Source: Brucellaceae bacterium (GTDB lineage Bacteria; Pseudomonadota; Alphaproteobacteria; Rhizobiales; Rhizobiaceae). From it: a stretch of 64,000 nt of DNA. The position numbers and the translations under genes were made by a program. The stretch is taken from assembly GCA_020637775.1 (NCBI GenBank), contig JACKJV010000005.1, forward strand, positions 124,001-188,000, in the 5' to 3' direction. Each line of letters begins with the position of its first letter. The first letter of the stretch is position 1. Positions 9,967 to 21,348 of this stretch are shown piece after piece. The notes beneath the pieces were generated by a model. It was not told the origin of the DNA, did no database searches, and was given only the letters and a program-made list of their open reading frames with translations.

Positions 9967-9987
9967 GGGGCCGCACGCGGCGGCCCC
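9967..9987 (-). terminator. Hairpin between the SPOR gene and nagZ
   Basis: Arms GGGGCCGC (9967-9974) and GCGGCCCC (9980-9987) enclose a five-base loop. On the minus strand only a short T run follows, so this may be a weak or attenuating terminator rather than a full stop within the operon. Confidence 0.4.
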
Positions 9988-10018
9988 ATCCGGTCAACTG
10001 GCGTTCTGCGCCCCTTGC

Positions 10019-13000
10019 TCAGCGTTTGGCGAGGCAGTCGCCGCCGGCCGCCTTAATCTGGCGGCAAAGACTGGCGGCCTCGTTGAAACTGCCGGCCGGA
10101 ATGTTGACGCGGTAGAAGGTTCCGCGACCGGGGATATCGGCCGGCACGATGTTCACGCCGCGTCCGCCGATGATCCCGCCATAGCGCTGCGACAGGTTGC
10201 GGTAGGAGGCTTGCGCCAGTTCCCGGGACGGATGGGAGGCGATCTGAACCCAGGCCGCCGGGCTGGCCGCGGCCGGGGCTTCGGCTGCGGGAGCCGGTAC
10301 CGCGCGTGCCGTCTGCTGGCCATCCTGGCGGGTCGTTCCGACAATGTTGACCGGCTGATCCGCCGGGCGCCCCGGCACGACAGGCGGCGGCGCCACCGAA
10401 TCGCGGCGGATCGTCGTGGTGCGCACCTGGCGGGGCTGCAAGGCAGGTTCCCGTGCCGCGTCAGCAGCGCCACCGCCGGTTTGTGCCTGCTCCGGGGCGG
10501 CGGCCACCGCGACGGGTGCATCGCCGCCTGGCCGGCCGGACCCGGCAGGCGGGGTAAACTCGGGGCGCGGCTGCGGCACGGGCACGTTCGCCACCGTTCC
10601 GGCCACCGGTTCGGCGGGTTCGGCACTTTCGCCTGCGGCAGGTTCCGTCGCGTCCGCAGCGGCGGCGGTTACCGCCGGGCTGGTGGCCGCCGGTTCGGCT
10701 GCTTGCGCCTCGGCCGCCGGTTCCTTGGCCACCAATGTGCCATCCGGCCGGACCACATAGGTGCGTACGCGCCGTGGCGCGACCGCAGCCAGTTCGCGGG
10801 ACGGACCCGGCTCCTCGGCCGCTTCGGCGGGATCGATCCGGTCTTCCGACTTGCCGGCTGGCGTTGCGGCACCGGCCACGGGAGCGCTGGCATTTCCGGC
10901 CGCTCGCCCCTCACCGCCCGGCGCGGCATCGACCGGGCCGGGCGCGACCACGCGCACCGGCCGTTTCACATCCACCGGCGTCTCGGCATTGCTGACCAGC
11001 TTTTCCTGGCTGGGCGGTGTATCGGCAGGCGCGCCGGCGGCTTCATCATAGACCGCGCGGTTCTGGTTCGGCACTTTCGACCCGCCGGGATTCTCCGGTT
11101 TCACCTTCACAGGCTCGGGATCGGCGCGCACGATCTGCGTGGTGCCGGCAGAATCGCCGCCGCCTGAGAGGGCAAAAGCGCCGATGCCGCCCACAAGGGC
11201 CACGCCGGCGACAACAGCGGCGATCAGCAGGCCCCGGTTCGAACCCCGCTTTTCCTCGACGTCCCTTTCGAATTCGTCAAACGACAATTCCCGCTCAAGG
11301 TCATCGTCATGCAGGGAAACGGCGTCGTCGAAAGCCGGCATGGCCGGCCGGGCAGCCGATATGGCGGCTGGCGGTTCGCCAGCACCGGATGGATGCGGCC
11401 GGAGCGGCACCGAAGACTGCGGCGGCGCGCCGGGGCGTTCTCCGAACGAGATGCCCGCATCTTCCAGCTCACGCTCGAAATAGGATTCGAAGTCCATGCC
11501 CTCGCGCGGCTGCGATGGCCCGGCGCCGCGATCCGAAAGGCCTTCGCCTGCAAACAGGTCTTCCAGATCGTCCGGCGCAGCGTCCAGCGGCGCGCGTTCG
11601 TCCTGGTAGCGCACATCCGGCAGGTCGAGGTCGTCGGCCAGTTCAACCTTGCCTTCGGGTACAGCCACCGTGTCGATCTCCGGCGGAGCGGGCTCCGCCA
11701 CAGGCTGCTTGCGGCCCAGTCCGAAACGGGACGCCATGCCGCCCACGGCAGCCGCGGCGCCTGCCAGTCCGGCACCGGTCATCGCGACCGGTGCGGGCTT
11801 CGCGGGCGTGTCGGCGGAGACGTCGTCGGGACCGGAATATGCCTGGTACGGCTCCTCGTCCGGGTACCCGCCTGGCTCATCCATCTGGATGGACTCGATC
11901 TCGGCCAGCAATTCCGGGTCAAGATCGAAGGCGACATCGTCATCGGCCTGGCGGGACGCAGGCGAAGCATCCTGCGGTTCCGGCGCATCGTGACTTTCCA
12001 CGCGCAGTTCGTCGTCCACGAATGTCTGGTCGAGGAAGGCCGACTCGTCGAAATCGGGCAGTTCCAACTCTTGTTCATCGTCGCCGGCAACGCTTGCCGG
12101 CGTTTCCTCCGGCTGGATCGCGGCCGGCTCGAAAGCCGGCGGCGTGACAGGGGCTTCCGCTTCGGGCGCATCGCCATGGGCGAAATGCGCGCGTGCTGCG
12201 TGGAAACCGGCCGTATCGCTGGCATTCTCCATCTCCGGACGATGCGGCTGGCCATGTGCGGCAGGCTCGTGGTCGCCGCCCGGCGCATGATGGGACACGT
12301 ATGCCGTCTCCGGCGCTTCGGGCGCGGGCGCCGGTCCAGCCGCTTCGCTGGCCTCCAGTTCCGCGCTCCAGGCGCTCTGTGACGGCGGCATCACCGGCGC
12401 AACTGGCGCCGTCCATCCGAAATTCGTCTGCCGGCCCAGTTGCGGCGCATTCTTTTCACGGTAGGAGGCTTCATAGGGCGAGTAGGAGTTTGGCGCAGCT
12501 TCCGCGCGCTCATCGCCCAAGCCAGCGTTCATGCCCTGCGACACATGGGAGGGCGCGCCGGGTTCGGTCACCCAATCTTCGCTCCGCTCCGTGTCCTCAC
12601 CGCCGTCCGTTTCGCCTGCCAGAAATGCAGCGACTTCGCTTTCAAATTCCGGATCGGAGAACGCCGTCTCATCCGGCTCTGCATGGTCATCGCCATCGAA
12701 TGCCGACAGCGGTTCCACAGCGGGCGCAGACTGGGCCGCCGCTTCGCGCCATTGCGCTCCGCCATAGGCGACCGGATGGTCCTGCGAAGCATCATCCGTG
12801 GCGGCGGGCGCATCGCGGCCCAGGTCCGCCGTCATCATCTCGTCCAGCACATTGTCGGGAAGCGCCACAGGCTCCTGCGCCACAGGCGATGCCGGCGACG
12901 CTGTCATCGCGCTGCCGGAGGAAAGCGGATCGTCCAGGCCGGATGGCTCCTGATCCAGTGCGACGTGCCCGGCAAAAGCCGCCGGTTCCCCGGCAGGGCT

Positions 13001-13702
13001 GCCGCCCTCATTCCACGCCGGGGGCACGATGTCGCCGGCCATGTCATCATGCGCCGTTTCCATGGCCTGAACCGTGCTCAGCGGCTCGTCAATGCTCACG
13101 GGCTCCGGATGCCAGTCCAGCGGGAGGGACGATGTCTCGTCCGCCAATTCCACGTCCAGTTCGACATGGTCATCCGATGGCGAGAGCCCGGTTCCGGGCA
13201 TTTCAACAACAGGCGACATGTTGTCGGACGCGTCCGCGCCGGAGACAGGACCGTTGTCGGGTCCGGCAAGGGCACCGCCGTCATCCTGCCATTGACCGGC
13301 AGGCGGGAATGGCTGCGCGTCGGCTTCCGGTCCGGGAACGTGGGCTTCCGGCACCTGCACGGCACCGTCGTCCCGAGGCTCGAACGGCAATGGCACAGGT
13401 TCCCCTGTCCGGACATCGGCGACACCGGGCGGCGCCTCTTCCTGCGGCCAGGCAGGTTCCGGACTGTTCGGCACCTGACCGCCTTGCGGCCAGGCCGGCT
13501 GCTGCCAGGCAGACACCGGGGCTTGCGGGACCGGTTCCGGCGTGGGCAGCAATTCCTGCTCCATGTCGATGGAGGGCTCGTGCGCCGCCTCCGGCGCGGA
13601 GGGACCGGCCGTCAAGTCGAAGAGATTCGCCAGTTTCGACAAGGGATCGTCAGGCGAAAGGCCGAAATCGTGATCCCGCTTCGCGGATTTGGGGTCTGCC
13701 AT
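10019..13702 (-). CDS. Very large SPOR-domain membrane protein
   Basis: A probable septal protein that binds denuded glycan strands. Of 1227 residues, about the first 820 are a cytosolic, acidic, Pro/Ala/Glu-rich and apparently disordered region. One membrane segment near 830-850 (LLIAAVVAGVALVGGIGAFA) follows. A periplasmic Pro/Ala linker leads to a C-terminal SPOR domain of about 80 residues (AAWVQIASHPSRELAQASYR onward, ending near GDCLAKR). The start MADPKSAKRDHDFG at 13702 matches relatives at this locus. Homologues at this site are typically large, but this one seems long even so. It lies in the usual place between argS and nagZ. Confidence 0.9.
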   Translation of the reverse strand: MADPKSAKRDHDFGLSPDDPLSKLANLFDLTAGPSAPEAAHEPSIDMEQELLPTPEPVPQAPVSAWQQPAWPQGGQVPNSPEPAWPQEEAPPGVADVRTGEPVPLPFEPRDDGAVQVPEAHVPGPEADAQPFPPAGQWQDDGGALAGPDNGPVSGADASDNMSPVVEMPGTGLSPSDDHVELDVELADETSSLPLDWHPEPVSIDEPLSTVQAMETAHDDMAGDIVPPAWNEGGSPAGEPAAFAGHVALDQEPSGLDDPLSSGSAMTASPASPVAQEPVALPDNVLDEMMTADLGRDAPAATDDASQDHPVAYGGAQWREAAAQSAPAVEPLSAFDGDDHAEPDETAFSDPEFESEVAAFLAGETDGGEDTERSEDWVTEPGAPSHVSQGMNAGLGDERAEAAPNSYSPYEASYREKNAPQLGRQTNFGWTAPVAPVMPPSQSAWSAELEASEAAGPAPAPEAPETAYVSHHAPGGDHEPAAHGQPHRPEMENASDTAGFHAARAHFAHGDAPEAEAPVTPPAFEPAAIQPEETPASVAGDDEQELELPDFDESAFLDQTFVDDELRVESHDAPEPQDASPASRQADDDVAFDLDPELLAEIESIQMDEPGGYPDEEPYQAYSGPDDVSADTPAKPAPVAMTGAGLAGAAAAVGGMASRFGLGRKQPVAEPAPPEIDTVAVPEGKVELADDLDLPDVRYQDERAPLDAAPDDLEDLFAGEGLSDRGAGPSQPREGMDFESYFERELEDAGISFGERPGAPPQSSVPLRPHPSGAGEPPAAISAARPAMPAFDDAVSLHDDDLERELSFDEFERDVEEKRGSNRGLLIAAVVAGVALVGGIGAFALSGGGDSAGTTQIVRADPEPVKVKPENPGGSKVPNQNRAVYDEAAGAPADTPPSQEKLVSNAETPVDVKRPVRVVAPGPVDAAPGGEGRAAGNASAPVAGAATPAGKSEDRIDPAEAAEEPGPSRELAAVAPRRVRTYVVRPDGTLVAKEPAAEAQAAEPAATSPAVTAAAADATEPAAGESAEPAEPVAGTVANVPVPQPRPEFTPPAGSGRPGGDAPVAVAAAPEQAQTGGGAADAAREPALQPRQVRTTTIRRDSVAPPPVVPGRPADQPVNIVGTTRQDGQQTARAVPAPAAEAPAAASPAAWVQIASHPSRELAQASYRNLSQRYGGIIGGRGVNIVPADIPGRGTFYRVNIPAGSFNEAASLCRQIKAAGGDCLAKR

Positions 13703-13804
13703 GTCCTGTCCCGTACACCTTACAAAACGGGCGCCGCCGGGCGCCAAATTACCGGCGTTACCAGCCCATTGTGGGCAAAAGGTGACAGGCAGGCGAAAGC
13801 TTTA

Positions 13805-15562
13805 TTAGCGCATTTCCTCTGGCGCATCCGCGCCGACCAGCCCAAGACCGGCGACCAGGACATCCAGAACTGCCTGCACCAGCCCTAGCCTGGCGCGCGT
13901 CAATTGTGGATCGTTAACCTTAACAAAGCGTAAGCCGGGATTGTCTGTCCCACGGTTCCAGTGGGCGTGCAGCGCGCTGGCCAGGTCATGGAGGTAAAAC
14001 GCGATGCGATGGGGTTCGAGCGCGGAGGCGGCCTGCTCGACAAGGCGCGGCCATTCGGCCAGCTTGCGCACGAGCGCGATCTCGCCCTCGTCGGTCAGCA
14101 TCGACACGCCGTCCTCCAGCCCCTGCCTTTGCGCGATGTCCGCGCCGAACATCTCGGCCGCCTGCCGGAAGACCGAATGACAGCGGGCCGACGCATACTG
14201 GACATAGAAAACCGGATTGTCCTTGGACTGCTCGGTCACCTTGGCGAAATCGAAGTCCAGCGGCGCATCGGCCTTGCGGTAGAGCATCATGAAGCGGACC
14301 GGATCGCGGCCGACCTCCTCGACCACGTCGCGCAGGGTCACAAACTCCCCTGCCCGCTTCGACATGCGAACGGGCTCGCCGTCACGATAGAGCTTGACGA
14401 GCTGGGTCAGGACGATGGTCAGGTCGATCCGGCCGCCCGATATGGCGCGTGCCAGCGCCTCCATCCGCTTGACATAGCCGCCATGGTCCGCACCCAGAAC
14501 GAAGATCAGCTTTTCGTAGCCGCGGCGGTACTTGTCGAGCATGTAGGCGACATCGGCGGCGAAATAGGTATAGGCGCCATCCGACTTGACGAGCGGCCGG
14601 TCGATATCGTCGCCCACGTCGGTGGAGCGGAAAAGGGTCTGGTCGCGGTCCTCCCAGTCTTCCGGCTTCTGCCCCTTCGGCGGGGGCAGCTTGCCGCGAT
14701 AGACATGGCCCTTCATGGTCAGGTCATTGATGGCCGAGCGGATCAGGCTTGCATTGTCTGCATGGAGCTGACGCTCGGAAAAGAATACCTCATGGGTGAC
14801 ATTGAGCGCGGCCAGATCGGCGCGGATCATGTCCATCATCATGGCGACCGACTTGTCCTTGGCGATTGCCAGAGCCGCATCCTCATCCATGGCCTTGAGA
14901 GCTTCGCCATGCTCGGCCTTCAGGGCCTCGCCGACCGGCACCAGGTAGTCCCCCGGATAAAGACCGGCCGGAATTTCGCCGATGTCCTCGCCCAGTGCCT
15001 CGCGGTAGCGCAACAGGGCGGAGCGGCCCAGTACGTCGATCTGCACGCCGGCATCGTTGATGTAGTATTCCTTGGTCACATCGTAACCGGCAAAACCAAG
15101 CAGGTTGGCCAGCGCATCGCCCACGACGGCGCCGCGGCAATGGCCGACATGCATCGGGCCGGTCGGATTGGCCGAAACATATTCGACATTGACCTTGTGG
15201 CCCTTCCCCATGGCGGAGCGGCCGTAATCCGGCCCGGTGGTCAGGATGTCCTTCAGCAGCGCCTGCCAATAGCTGTCGGAGAGCCGCATATTGATGAAGC
15301 CGGGGCCGGCCACCTCGGCCGTGCCGACATCGCTGTCGCCGGCCAGCGCATCGGCAATGGCCTGCGCCAGTTCCCGCGGATTGCGCCCCACCTGCCTGGC
15401 CAGCACCATGGCCACATTGCAGGCCAGATCGCCATGCGAGGCATCGCGCGGCGGTTCCACGGCGATGCGCGACAGGTCGGGTGTGCCGCCGTCCTTCGTC
15501 TGAAGGCCGAGACTTTCGACAATGCTGAGAATCCGCTGCGTGAAATCGGCGAAAATGTTCAT
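13805..15562 (-). CDS. argS: Arginyl-tRNA synthetase
   Basis: A class I aminoacyl-tRNA synthetase. The HIGH motif reads HVGH (138-141) in [17 protein letters not shown], and the KMSKS equivalent is MSKR near residue 398 in [10 protein letters not shown]. The additive N-terminal tRNA-binding domain is present, and the C-terminus ends in the expected DALRV-like anticodon-binding helices. The full length is 585 residues. It lies 59 bases after the dgt end and about 100 before the SPOR gene. Confidence 0.97.
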   Translation of the reverse strand: MNIFADFTQRILSIVESLGLQTKDGGTPDLSRIAVEPPRDASHGDLACNVAMVLARQVGRNPRELAQAIADALAGDSDVGTAEVAGPGFINMRLSDSYWQALLKDILTTGPDYGRSAMGKGHKVNVEYVSANPTGPMHVGHCRGAVVGDALANLLGFAGYDVTKEYYINDAGVQIDVLGRSALLRYREALGEDIGEIPAGLYPGDYLVPVGEALKAEHGEALKAMDEDAALAIAKDKSVAMMMDMIRADLAALNVTHEVFFSERQLHADNASLIRSAINDLTMKGHVYRGKLPPPKGQKPEDWEDRDQTLFRSTDVGDDIDRPLVKSDGAYTYFAADVAYMLDKYRRGYEKLIFVLGADHGGYVKRMEALARAISGGRIDLTIVLTQLVKLYRDGEPVRMSKRAGEFVTLRDVVEEVGRDPVRFMMLYRKADAPLDFDFAKVTEQSKDNPVFYVQYASARCHSVFRQAAEMFGADIAQRQGLEDGVSMLTDEGEIALVRKLAEWPRLVEQAASALEPHRIAFYLHDLASALHAHWNRGTDNPGLRFVKVNDPQLTRARLGLVQAVLDVLVAGLGLVGADAPEEMR

Positions 15563-15621
15563 GGGTACTGTCCACTGGAAAAGAGACTGCCGGACTCCGG
15601 CCCGGAGCGGCCGCGTTCCGC

Positions 15622-16833
15622 CTATCCCATCTCCACCTTGCGGTCAAACAGGCGGTGGTATTCCTTCAGCGCATAGGTGTCGGTCATGCCGGACAGGAAA
15701 TCGGCGACATGGCGGGCGCGCGCCGTTTCACCGGCAGGCATCTCGGCGGCCCAATGGCCAGCCATGGCATCCGGGTCGGCCATGTAGCAGTCGAAGAGTT
15801 CACGCACGACACGATCCGCTTCCACACGCCAGCGGACCACGTCGGGATGGCGGTACATCCGCCGGAACAGAAAGCGCTTGAGCGCCCGGTCGGTCTCCTG
15901 CATGGCATCGGAAAAGCCGGCGATGGTGATGCCGGCGGCGCGAACATCATCGGCATTTCGCGGCTGCACCACGGCCAGCCGGCCAAGCGCGGTGGCGATC
16001 ACATCCTCCACCATGGCCGTGATCTGGCGCCGCATGAATTCATGCCCGGTGCGCACCGGGTCCAGACCGGGCCATGCCGCGCGCACCGTGGCCAGCGTCT
16101 CGGCCACGAAAGGCACCTCCGCTTCCAGCTCCTCCAGCGTGAACAGGCCGGCCGCGTGCCGTCGTCGATATCGTGCGTGTTGTAGGCGATGTCGTCGGCA
16201 ATGGCGCAGCCTGCGCCTCAAGAAGAGGCGTGCTGGGCGAGACCGAGCGGAAACCGGGCATCGAAATCGAGGATATCCCGCGGCACCGGCCCGTCCAGTC
16301 CGTTGCCATCGGCATCGGTCAGCGGACCGTTGTGCTTGACGAGGCCTTCCAGCGTTTCCCAGGAGAGGTTCAGCCCGTCGAACTGCGCATAGCGCCGTTC
16401 CAGCCAGGTGACGATGCGCAGCGACTGGGCGTTGTGGTCGAAACCGCCGAAGCCGGCCATCTTTTCGTTGAGCGCATCTTCGCCGGTATGGCCGAACGGC
16501 GTGTGGCCGAAATCATGCACCAGCGCGACGGCCTCGGCGAGATCCTCGTCCACCTTCAGCGAACGCGCGATGGCGCGGGCGATCTGGGGAGACCTCGATG
16601 GTATGGGTCAGGCGGGTGCGGAAATGATCGCCCTCATGGGCCACGAACACCTGCGTCTTAGGCTTGAGACGCCTGAAGGCGTTGGAGTGGATGATCCGGT
16701 CGCGGTCGCGCTGGAAGGTGTGCAGGGGTGCGGCTTTCATGGGTTCGGGAATCAGCCTGCCGCGCGTCCTCGCCGGGTCGCAGGCCCAGCATGCGCGTTC
16801 GCGATAGCCAGATCCGATGTCGCCAAGGGTCAT
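15622..16833 (-). pseudogene. dgt: dGTP triphosphohydrolase-like protein, broken by frameshifts
   Basis: A member of the HD-domain deoxyguanosinetriphosphate triphosphohydrolase family. Three pieces in different frames cover the whole protein. The first has [11 protein letters not shown] and [16 protein letters not shown]. The second has the HD motif [18 protein letters not shown] and GLVKHNGPL. The third runs from AAGLFTLEELEAE to the C-terminus. The frames part at an extra base in the G run 16586-16589, and at three indels near 16218, 16207 and 16160. Another compensating pair may lie near 16720-16735. With these corrected the length is about 400 residues, normal for the family. The neighbours erpA and the permease are broken in the same way, so sequence error is likelier than true decay. 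Confidence 0.85.
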
Positions 16834-16967
16834 GCCTGTCCGTCCGTTTCCGTGACCGTAGCGCTGCCGCCTGTGATGCCGCGGTTGACGGTTCGCAGCG
16901 GCTACTTACCCATGGCAGAGGTTCGAATGCAAGGCTGGACACGATGGGTCACGACGCTGCAAGCACG

Positions 16968-17293
16968 ATGAAGGGGTTGATCGTTACCGATGCGGCCGCG
17001 CGCCGCATCCTCAAGGTGCTGGAAAGGAGCCCGGCAAGATCGGGCTTAGGATCGCGGTCGAAGGCGGCGGCTGTTCCGGCTTCTCCCACACGATCGACCT
17101 GACCGACGCACAGAACGGCGACGACGTCGTCTTCGAGAAGGCTGGCGCCAGGGTTTTCATCGACGAGCTTTCGCTGGTCTACATGGGCGGATCGAAAGTT
17201 GATTTCATCGATGAACTGATGGGGCAGGCCTTCCGGATCGATGATGCCGAACGCGGTGGCAAGCTGCGGCTGCGGCACCGCTTCTCGGTCTGA
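16968..17293 (+). pseudogene. erpA: Iron-sulfur cluster insertion protein (HesB/IscA type), frameshifted
   Basis: An A-type carrier that delivers Fe-S clusters. The start MKGLIVTDAAARRILKVLE is in one frame. The centre IAVEGGGCSGFSH (with the first cluster-ligand Cys) through LVYMGGSKVDFIDELMGQ is in another. The C-terminal Cys-Gly-Cys ligand motif (SCGCG) can be read only in a third frame, around 17250-17275. A deletion in the A run near 17023 and compensating indels near 17245 and 17280 explain this. The span of 326 bases is one short of 109 codons, the family's length. It is divergent from dgt. As the gene is normally important for growth, the breaks probably reflect sequence error. Confidence 0.85.
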
Positions 17294-17317
17294 GCGCCAG
17301 GATACCGTCGAAATGCG

Positions 17318-17352
17318 AAAGGCCGCGCGACGGAATGACCGCCGCGGCCTTT
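17318..17352. terminator. Bidirectional terminator between erpA and the permease
   Basis: Arms AAAGGCCGCG (17318-17327) and CGCGGCCTTT (17343-17352) pair perfectly around a 15-base loop. The hairpin sits 24 bases after the erpA stop and 26 bases after the reconstructed permease stop, with T runs in both directions, so it can serve both converging genes. Confidence 0.7.
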
Positions 17353-17378
17353 TGCCTGCACCGCGAGAAGCGGACAGG

Positions 17379-18760
17379 TCAGTCCAGTTCCTCGGCAGCG
17401 CAGGGTTCAGATGCCACGATCGCGATCAGCGCCGCGCAGGCAGCAGGCGACGAGGTCAGCAGGATCTTCAGCGTGGCCGGCAGATGCTGGAGGGCATCCG
17501 GTTCCAGTTGCAGGCCAAGGCCAACTGCGAAGCGCGACGGCGAAGATCACCATGTTGCGGCGGTTCCAGTTGACCTCCGACAGCATGTTGATGCCGGCAG
17601 CATCGACCATGAGGACGGCATGACGATGAGCGCCGCCACCGGCACGTGAATCGGTACCGTGGAACGATGGCGCCCACTTTCGGCACGAAACCGCAGATGA
17701 TCAGGAAGATGGCGCCGAAGGTGACGACATGACGGCTCATGACGCCGGTAATCGAGATCAGGCCGACATTCTGCGAGAACGAGGTGTTCGGCAGGCCGCC
17801 GAATATGCCGGCCACGGCCGTTCCCAGACCATCGGCAAAGGTGGCACCGGAGATTTCGTTGTCGGTCGCCTCACGGCCTGCGCCGCCCTTGGTTATGCCC
17901 GACACGTCGCCGACTGTCTCGATGGCCGAGACAACGGCCATGAAACACATGCCGATGATGATGGCGGAGTTGAACTCGATGCCCCACTGGAACGGCACGG
18001 GCAGCGCGAATGCGGCGGCGCGGCCGACATTGTCAAAGCTGACCTGCCCCATCACCAGGGCCACGACATAGCCGGCGATCAGGCCGAGCAGCACGGCGGC
18101 GATGGACATGAAGCCCTTGGTGAAGAACTTGATGGCCAGCGTGACAACAACCACGACCAGCGCCGGCCCCCAGAATGCCAGGGTGCCGTAGGCCGGCTTG
18201 CCGATCAGCGGCACACCGCCGGCGGCATACTGGATGCCTACGCGCACCAGGGCCAGGCCGATCATCAGCACGATGAGGCCGGTGACCAGCGGTGGCAAGG
18301 CAAAGCGGATGCGCCCGATGACGAAGCCGAGGCAGAAATGGAACATGCCGCCGATGACCACGCCGGTCATCAGGCCGGCAAGGCCGGCCACGCCCTGTCC
18401 GGCGACGGCGGGAATCATGATCGGCAGAAACGCGAAGCTGGTGCCCTGCACGATGGGCAGGCGGGCGCCGACCGGCCCCATGCCGATGGTCTGGAACAGC
18501 GTCGCCACGCCGGCAAACAGCATCGACATCTGGATCATGTAGATCAGGTTCGGGAAATCGGGCGAATTCGACCCGAAGCCGAAGCCGGCTGCCCCGGCCA
18601 CGATGATCGCCGGCGTTACGTTTGAGGCGAACATGGCCAGGACATGCTGGATGCCCAGGGGCACGGCCTGCGCGATGGGCGGCGTATAGTCCGGATCGCG
18701 CAATCTTGCCTTCATGTCGTCGGATACGGCCGCTCCCGGCATTGAAGCTGCGTCGCTCAT
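17379..18760 (-). CDS. NCS2 uracil/xanthine-type permease, C-terminus frameshifted
   Basis: An inner-membrane nucleobase:cation symporter. The family markers are the Gln38-His39 pair (GIQHVLAMFASNVTP) and the signature SFSQNVGLISITGVMSR, with about 12-14 membrane segments. The intact frame runs to about 17660. From there single-base indels near 17657, 17610 and 17525 shift the reading. The expected end can be followed through MVDAAGINMLSEVNWNRRN and GLQLEPDALQHLPATLK to a TGA at 17379-17381. Uncorrected, the frame ends at 17468. Whether the substrate is uracil, xanthine or urate cannot be settled. It belongs to the indel cluster shared with dgt and erpA. Confidence 0.85.
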
Positions 18761-18891
18761 TGAATTGACCCCTCTGTTGTTGTTAAGTGCGCCCGGTCCC
18801 CACCGGCCGTCATCTCACGACAAGATCATGCAGAGCGGCTAATGGAACCATCCATTTTTTCTTGAAACACTTGCTTTGCGCAGGGTCAGCA

Positions 18892-19677
<786 letters not shown>

Positions 19678-19708
19678 TGCAAGGTCGCGCCTGGGCGGCG
19701 GCCATGCT

Positions 19709-20080
19709 ATGCTGCCCGGCATGGTGAAAGGACCGATCGCCAGCGCATGCCTGACCCTGCTCGCGAGCATCAGCACCGCGGCCGCCGATGCGAATTGCAT
19801 GTGCCGGGCAAACGGGACCGAATACCCGCTGAACTCGGAGGTCTGCATCCTTTCCGGCGGTACGCCCTTTCTCGCTCGCTGCGTGATGGTGCTCAACAAC
19901 ACGTCGTGGCAGCGGCTCGGCGATTGCACCCAGGCAGGCGCGCCAGGCAACGGCACATCCTCCAGGGCCACAACAGCGGCGGCGCAATCGCAGCAGATGC
20001 CCGCGCTGTCACCGCCACCCGATGCGCTGTGCGAACCGGCGCGCTGGTCCGGCAAGGGCACGCCCCGGCCGAATTCCTGA
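19709..20080 (+). CDS. Small secreted Cys-containing protein of unknown function
   Basis: Not recognised as a named family. The 123-residue product begins with a signal peptide (MLPGMVKGPIASACLTLLAS) with a probable cut after AAADA. The mature part has conserved-looking Cys pairs in CMCRANG, EVCI, ARC and GDC, and a Ser/Thr/Ala/Pro-rich end. Such cysteines suggest disulfides in the periplasm. The start could also be the ATG at 19721. It follows xthA by 31 bases and converges with exoR. Confidence 0.7.
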   Translation: MLPGMVKGPIASACLTLLASISTAAADANCMCRANGTEYPLNSEVCILSGGTPFLARCVMVLNNTSWQRLGDCTQAGAPGNGTSSRATTAAAQSQQMPALSPPPDALCEPARWSGKGTPRPNS

Positions 20081-20170
20081 ACAAGGCGGCAGCCAAGCGA
20101 ACGGGACGCGCCACCCTCAGCGAAACATGTTCCGGCTATACTTTTTTTGAAAAACAGATAGTTACCCGAA

Positions 20171-20977
20171 TTACTTGTAGCCATCCCTGAGGAACTGCTC
20201 GGCCAGTACCATCGCGGTGCGCCGGTCGCTCTCGGCGGCCAGTCCGAAAGCTTCTTCCTGCCGCACGCGGATCCAGGCCTGGTCTACCGGGCGGGCGCGT
20301 TCCAGGGCCGCAGTCAGCATGGCGAGACCGCGAACCATCTTGCCGTCCTGCACCAGCAGGTCACCCAGCAATGCCTCGGCCCGGTAGTGCCCCTTGCGCG
20401 CCGACAGCCGCAGCCAGCGCGCCGCCTGCTTCCGATTGGTGCGCCCGCCGTCGCCTTCCAGAAGCATCTTGCCCATTTCATATTGGGCGTCGGGATTGCC
20501 GAACATGGAGGCTGCCTGAAGATAAAGATCGCGGGCCAGGCGCGGGTCCGGGCGGATCGGCGATTTCGGGATGCCCCGGCGCACATAGCCGGCAAGCGCG
20601 ACCAGCGCGTCGGATACATAGCTCTCGTTGGGGCTGCCCGGTTCCGCGCCCATCTGCACGATGTTGCGGAAAATCTTGAAGGCCTCGTAATCGTTGCGGC
20701 TGACGCCGTCGCCATCGGCATACATGCGGGCCAGCTTCCATTGGGCGCCGGCATGGCCCTTGTCGGCGGCATAGCGATAGGCCTCAATCGCTTCCTTCTT
20801 GTCGCCGCTGCGATAGGCATCGAAGCCAAAGCGGAACGCCGCCCACGGGTCTTTGCTCTTCTGCCCCGCACCGGGATCGAAGGCGGCTGCCTGCGTCACC
20901 GGGAGAACAAGCGCGAACGCCAGACCCAGAAGTCCGCTCGCCACCCGTCCGCTCAAACTGGTTTCTGTGCGCTGCAC
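20171..20977 (-). CDS. exoR: ExoR-like periplasmic regulator with Sel1 repeats
   Basis: In rhizobia ExoR is a periplasmic inhibitor of the ExoS sensor kinase. It controls succinoglycan, motility and acid response through ChvI. The 268 residues begin with a signal peptide ending near AAAF. The ExoR pattern AAFRFGFDAYRSGDKKEAIE follows, then Sel1-type repeats (GHAGAQWKLARMYADGDGV, NPDAQYEMGKMLLEGDGG, GHYRAEALLGDLL). The order and wording of repeats agree with ExoR rather than generic Sel1 proteins. No exoS or chvI is in the window. The assignment rests on remembered family sequence. Confidence 0.85.
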   Translation of the reverse strand: MQRTETSLSGRVASGLLGLAFALVLPVTQAAAFDPGAGQKSKDPWAAFRFGFDAYRSGDKKEAIEAYRYAADKGHAGAQWKLARMYADGDGVSRNDYEAFKIFRNIVQMGAEPGSPNESYVSDALVALAGYVRRGIPKSPIRPDPRLARDLYLQAASMFGNPDAQYEMGKMLLEGDGGRTNRKQAARWLRLSARKGHYRAEALLGDLLVQDGKMVRGLAMLTAALERARPVDQAWIRVRQEEAFGLAAESDRRTAMVLAEQFLRDGYK

Positions 20978-21348
20978 GTTCCGGCCCTGTTTTTCTTCTT
21001 GCCCGCAGCGCCAGTCTGTCTGCCGCCGCTCGCCCGGGACCCGCGATGGCGGGACGCCTTTTTCGATTGATCCCGGCGTGCTCCCGGTTTGTGGCGGGAC
21101 TTGGGCAATCGAAGGGTCGGCCCTTTCCTACACGATGGCTCGTTTATTATCTGTTGCCGATGGGCAACAAGAAGAACCCTCCTGCCCCTTGCGGGGTGCT
21201 GGAAGCCCCGCGAACCGGGAATGCGCCTGCGGCCGTGAAACCGAAGCCGGATCAGAATTTATTTGGTGCGATTTGACACGTATCAAGGACAGCGATAGCA
21301 GAAAAATCGACCATAAGTAGTATTTAAGCAATGGCAGGAGGGACCAGC
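20978..21348. other. Divergent intergenic region between exoR and ppk2
   Basis: This 371-base stretch holds no convincing gene. It must contain the promoters of both divergent genes. A TTGACA element at 21273-21278 followed about 17 bases later by a weak TAGCAG box could serve ppk2. The upstream half is C/G-rich without a clear hairpin or repeat. Confidence 0.5.

Noticed and set aside
15622..16833. dgt as a genuine evolutionary pseudogene
   Set aside because: Neighbouring erpA and the permease are broken in the same style within 1.5 kb and all keep conserved residues, which points to sequence error. It is listed as broken only because the given sequence does not encode a whole protein.
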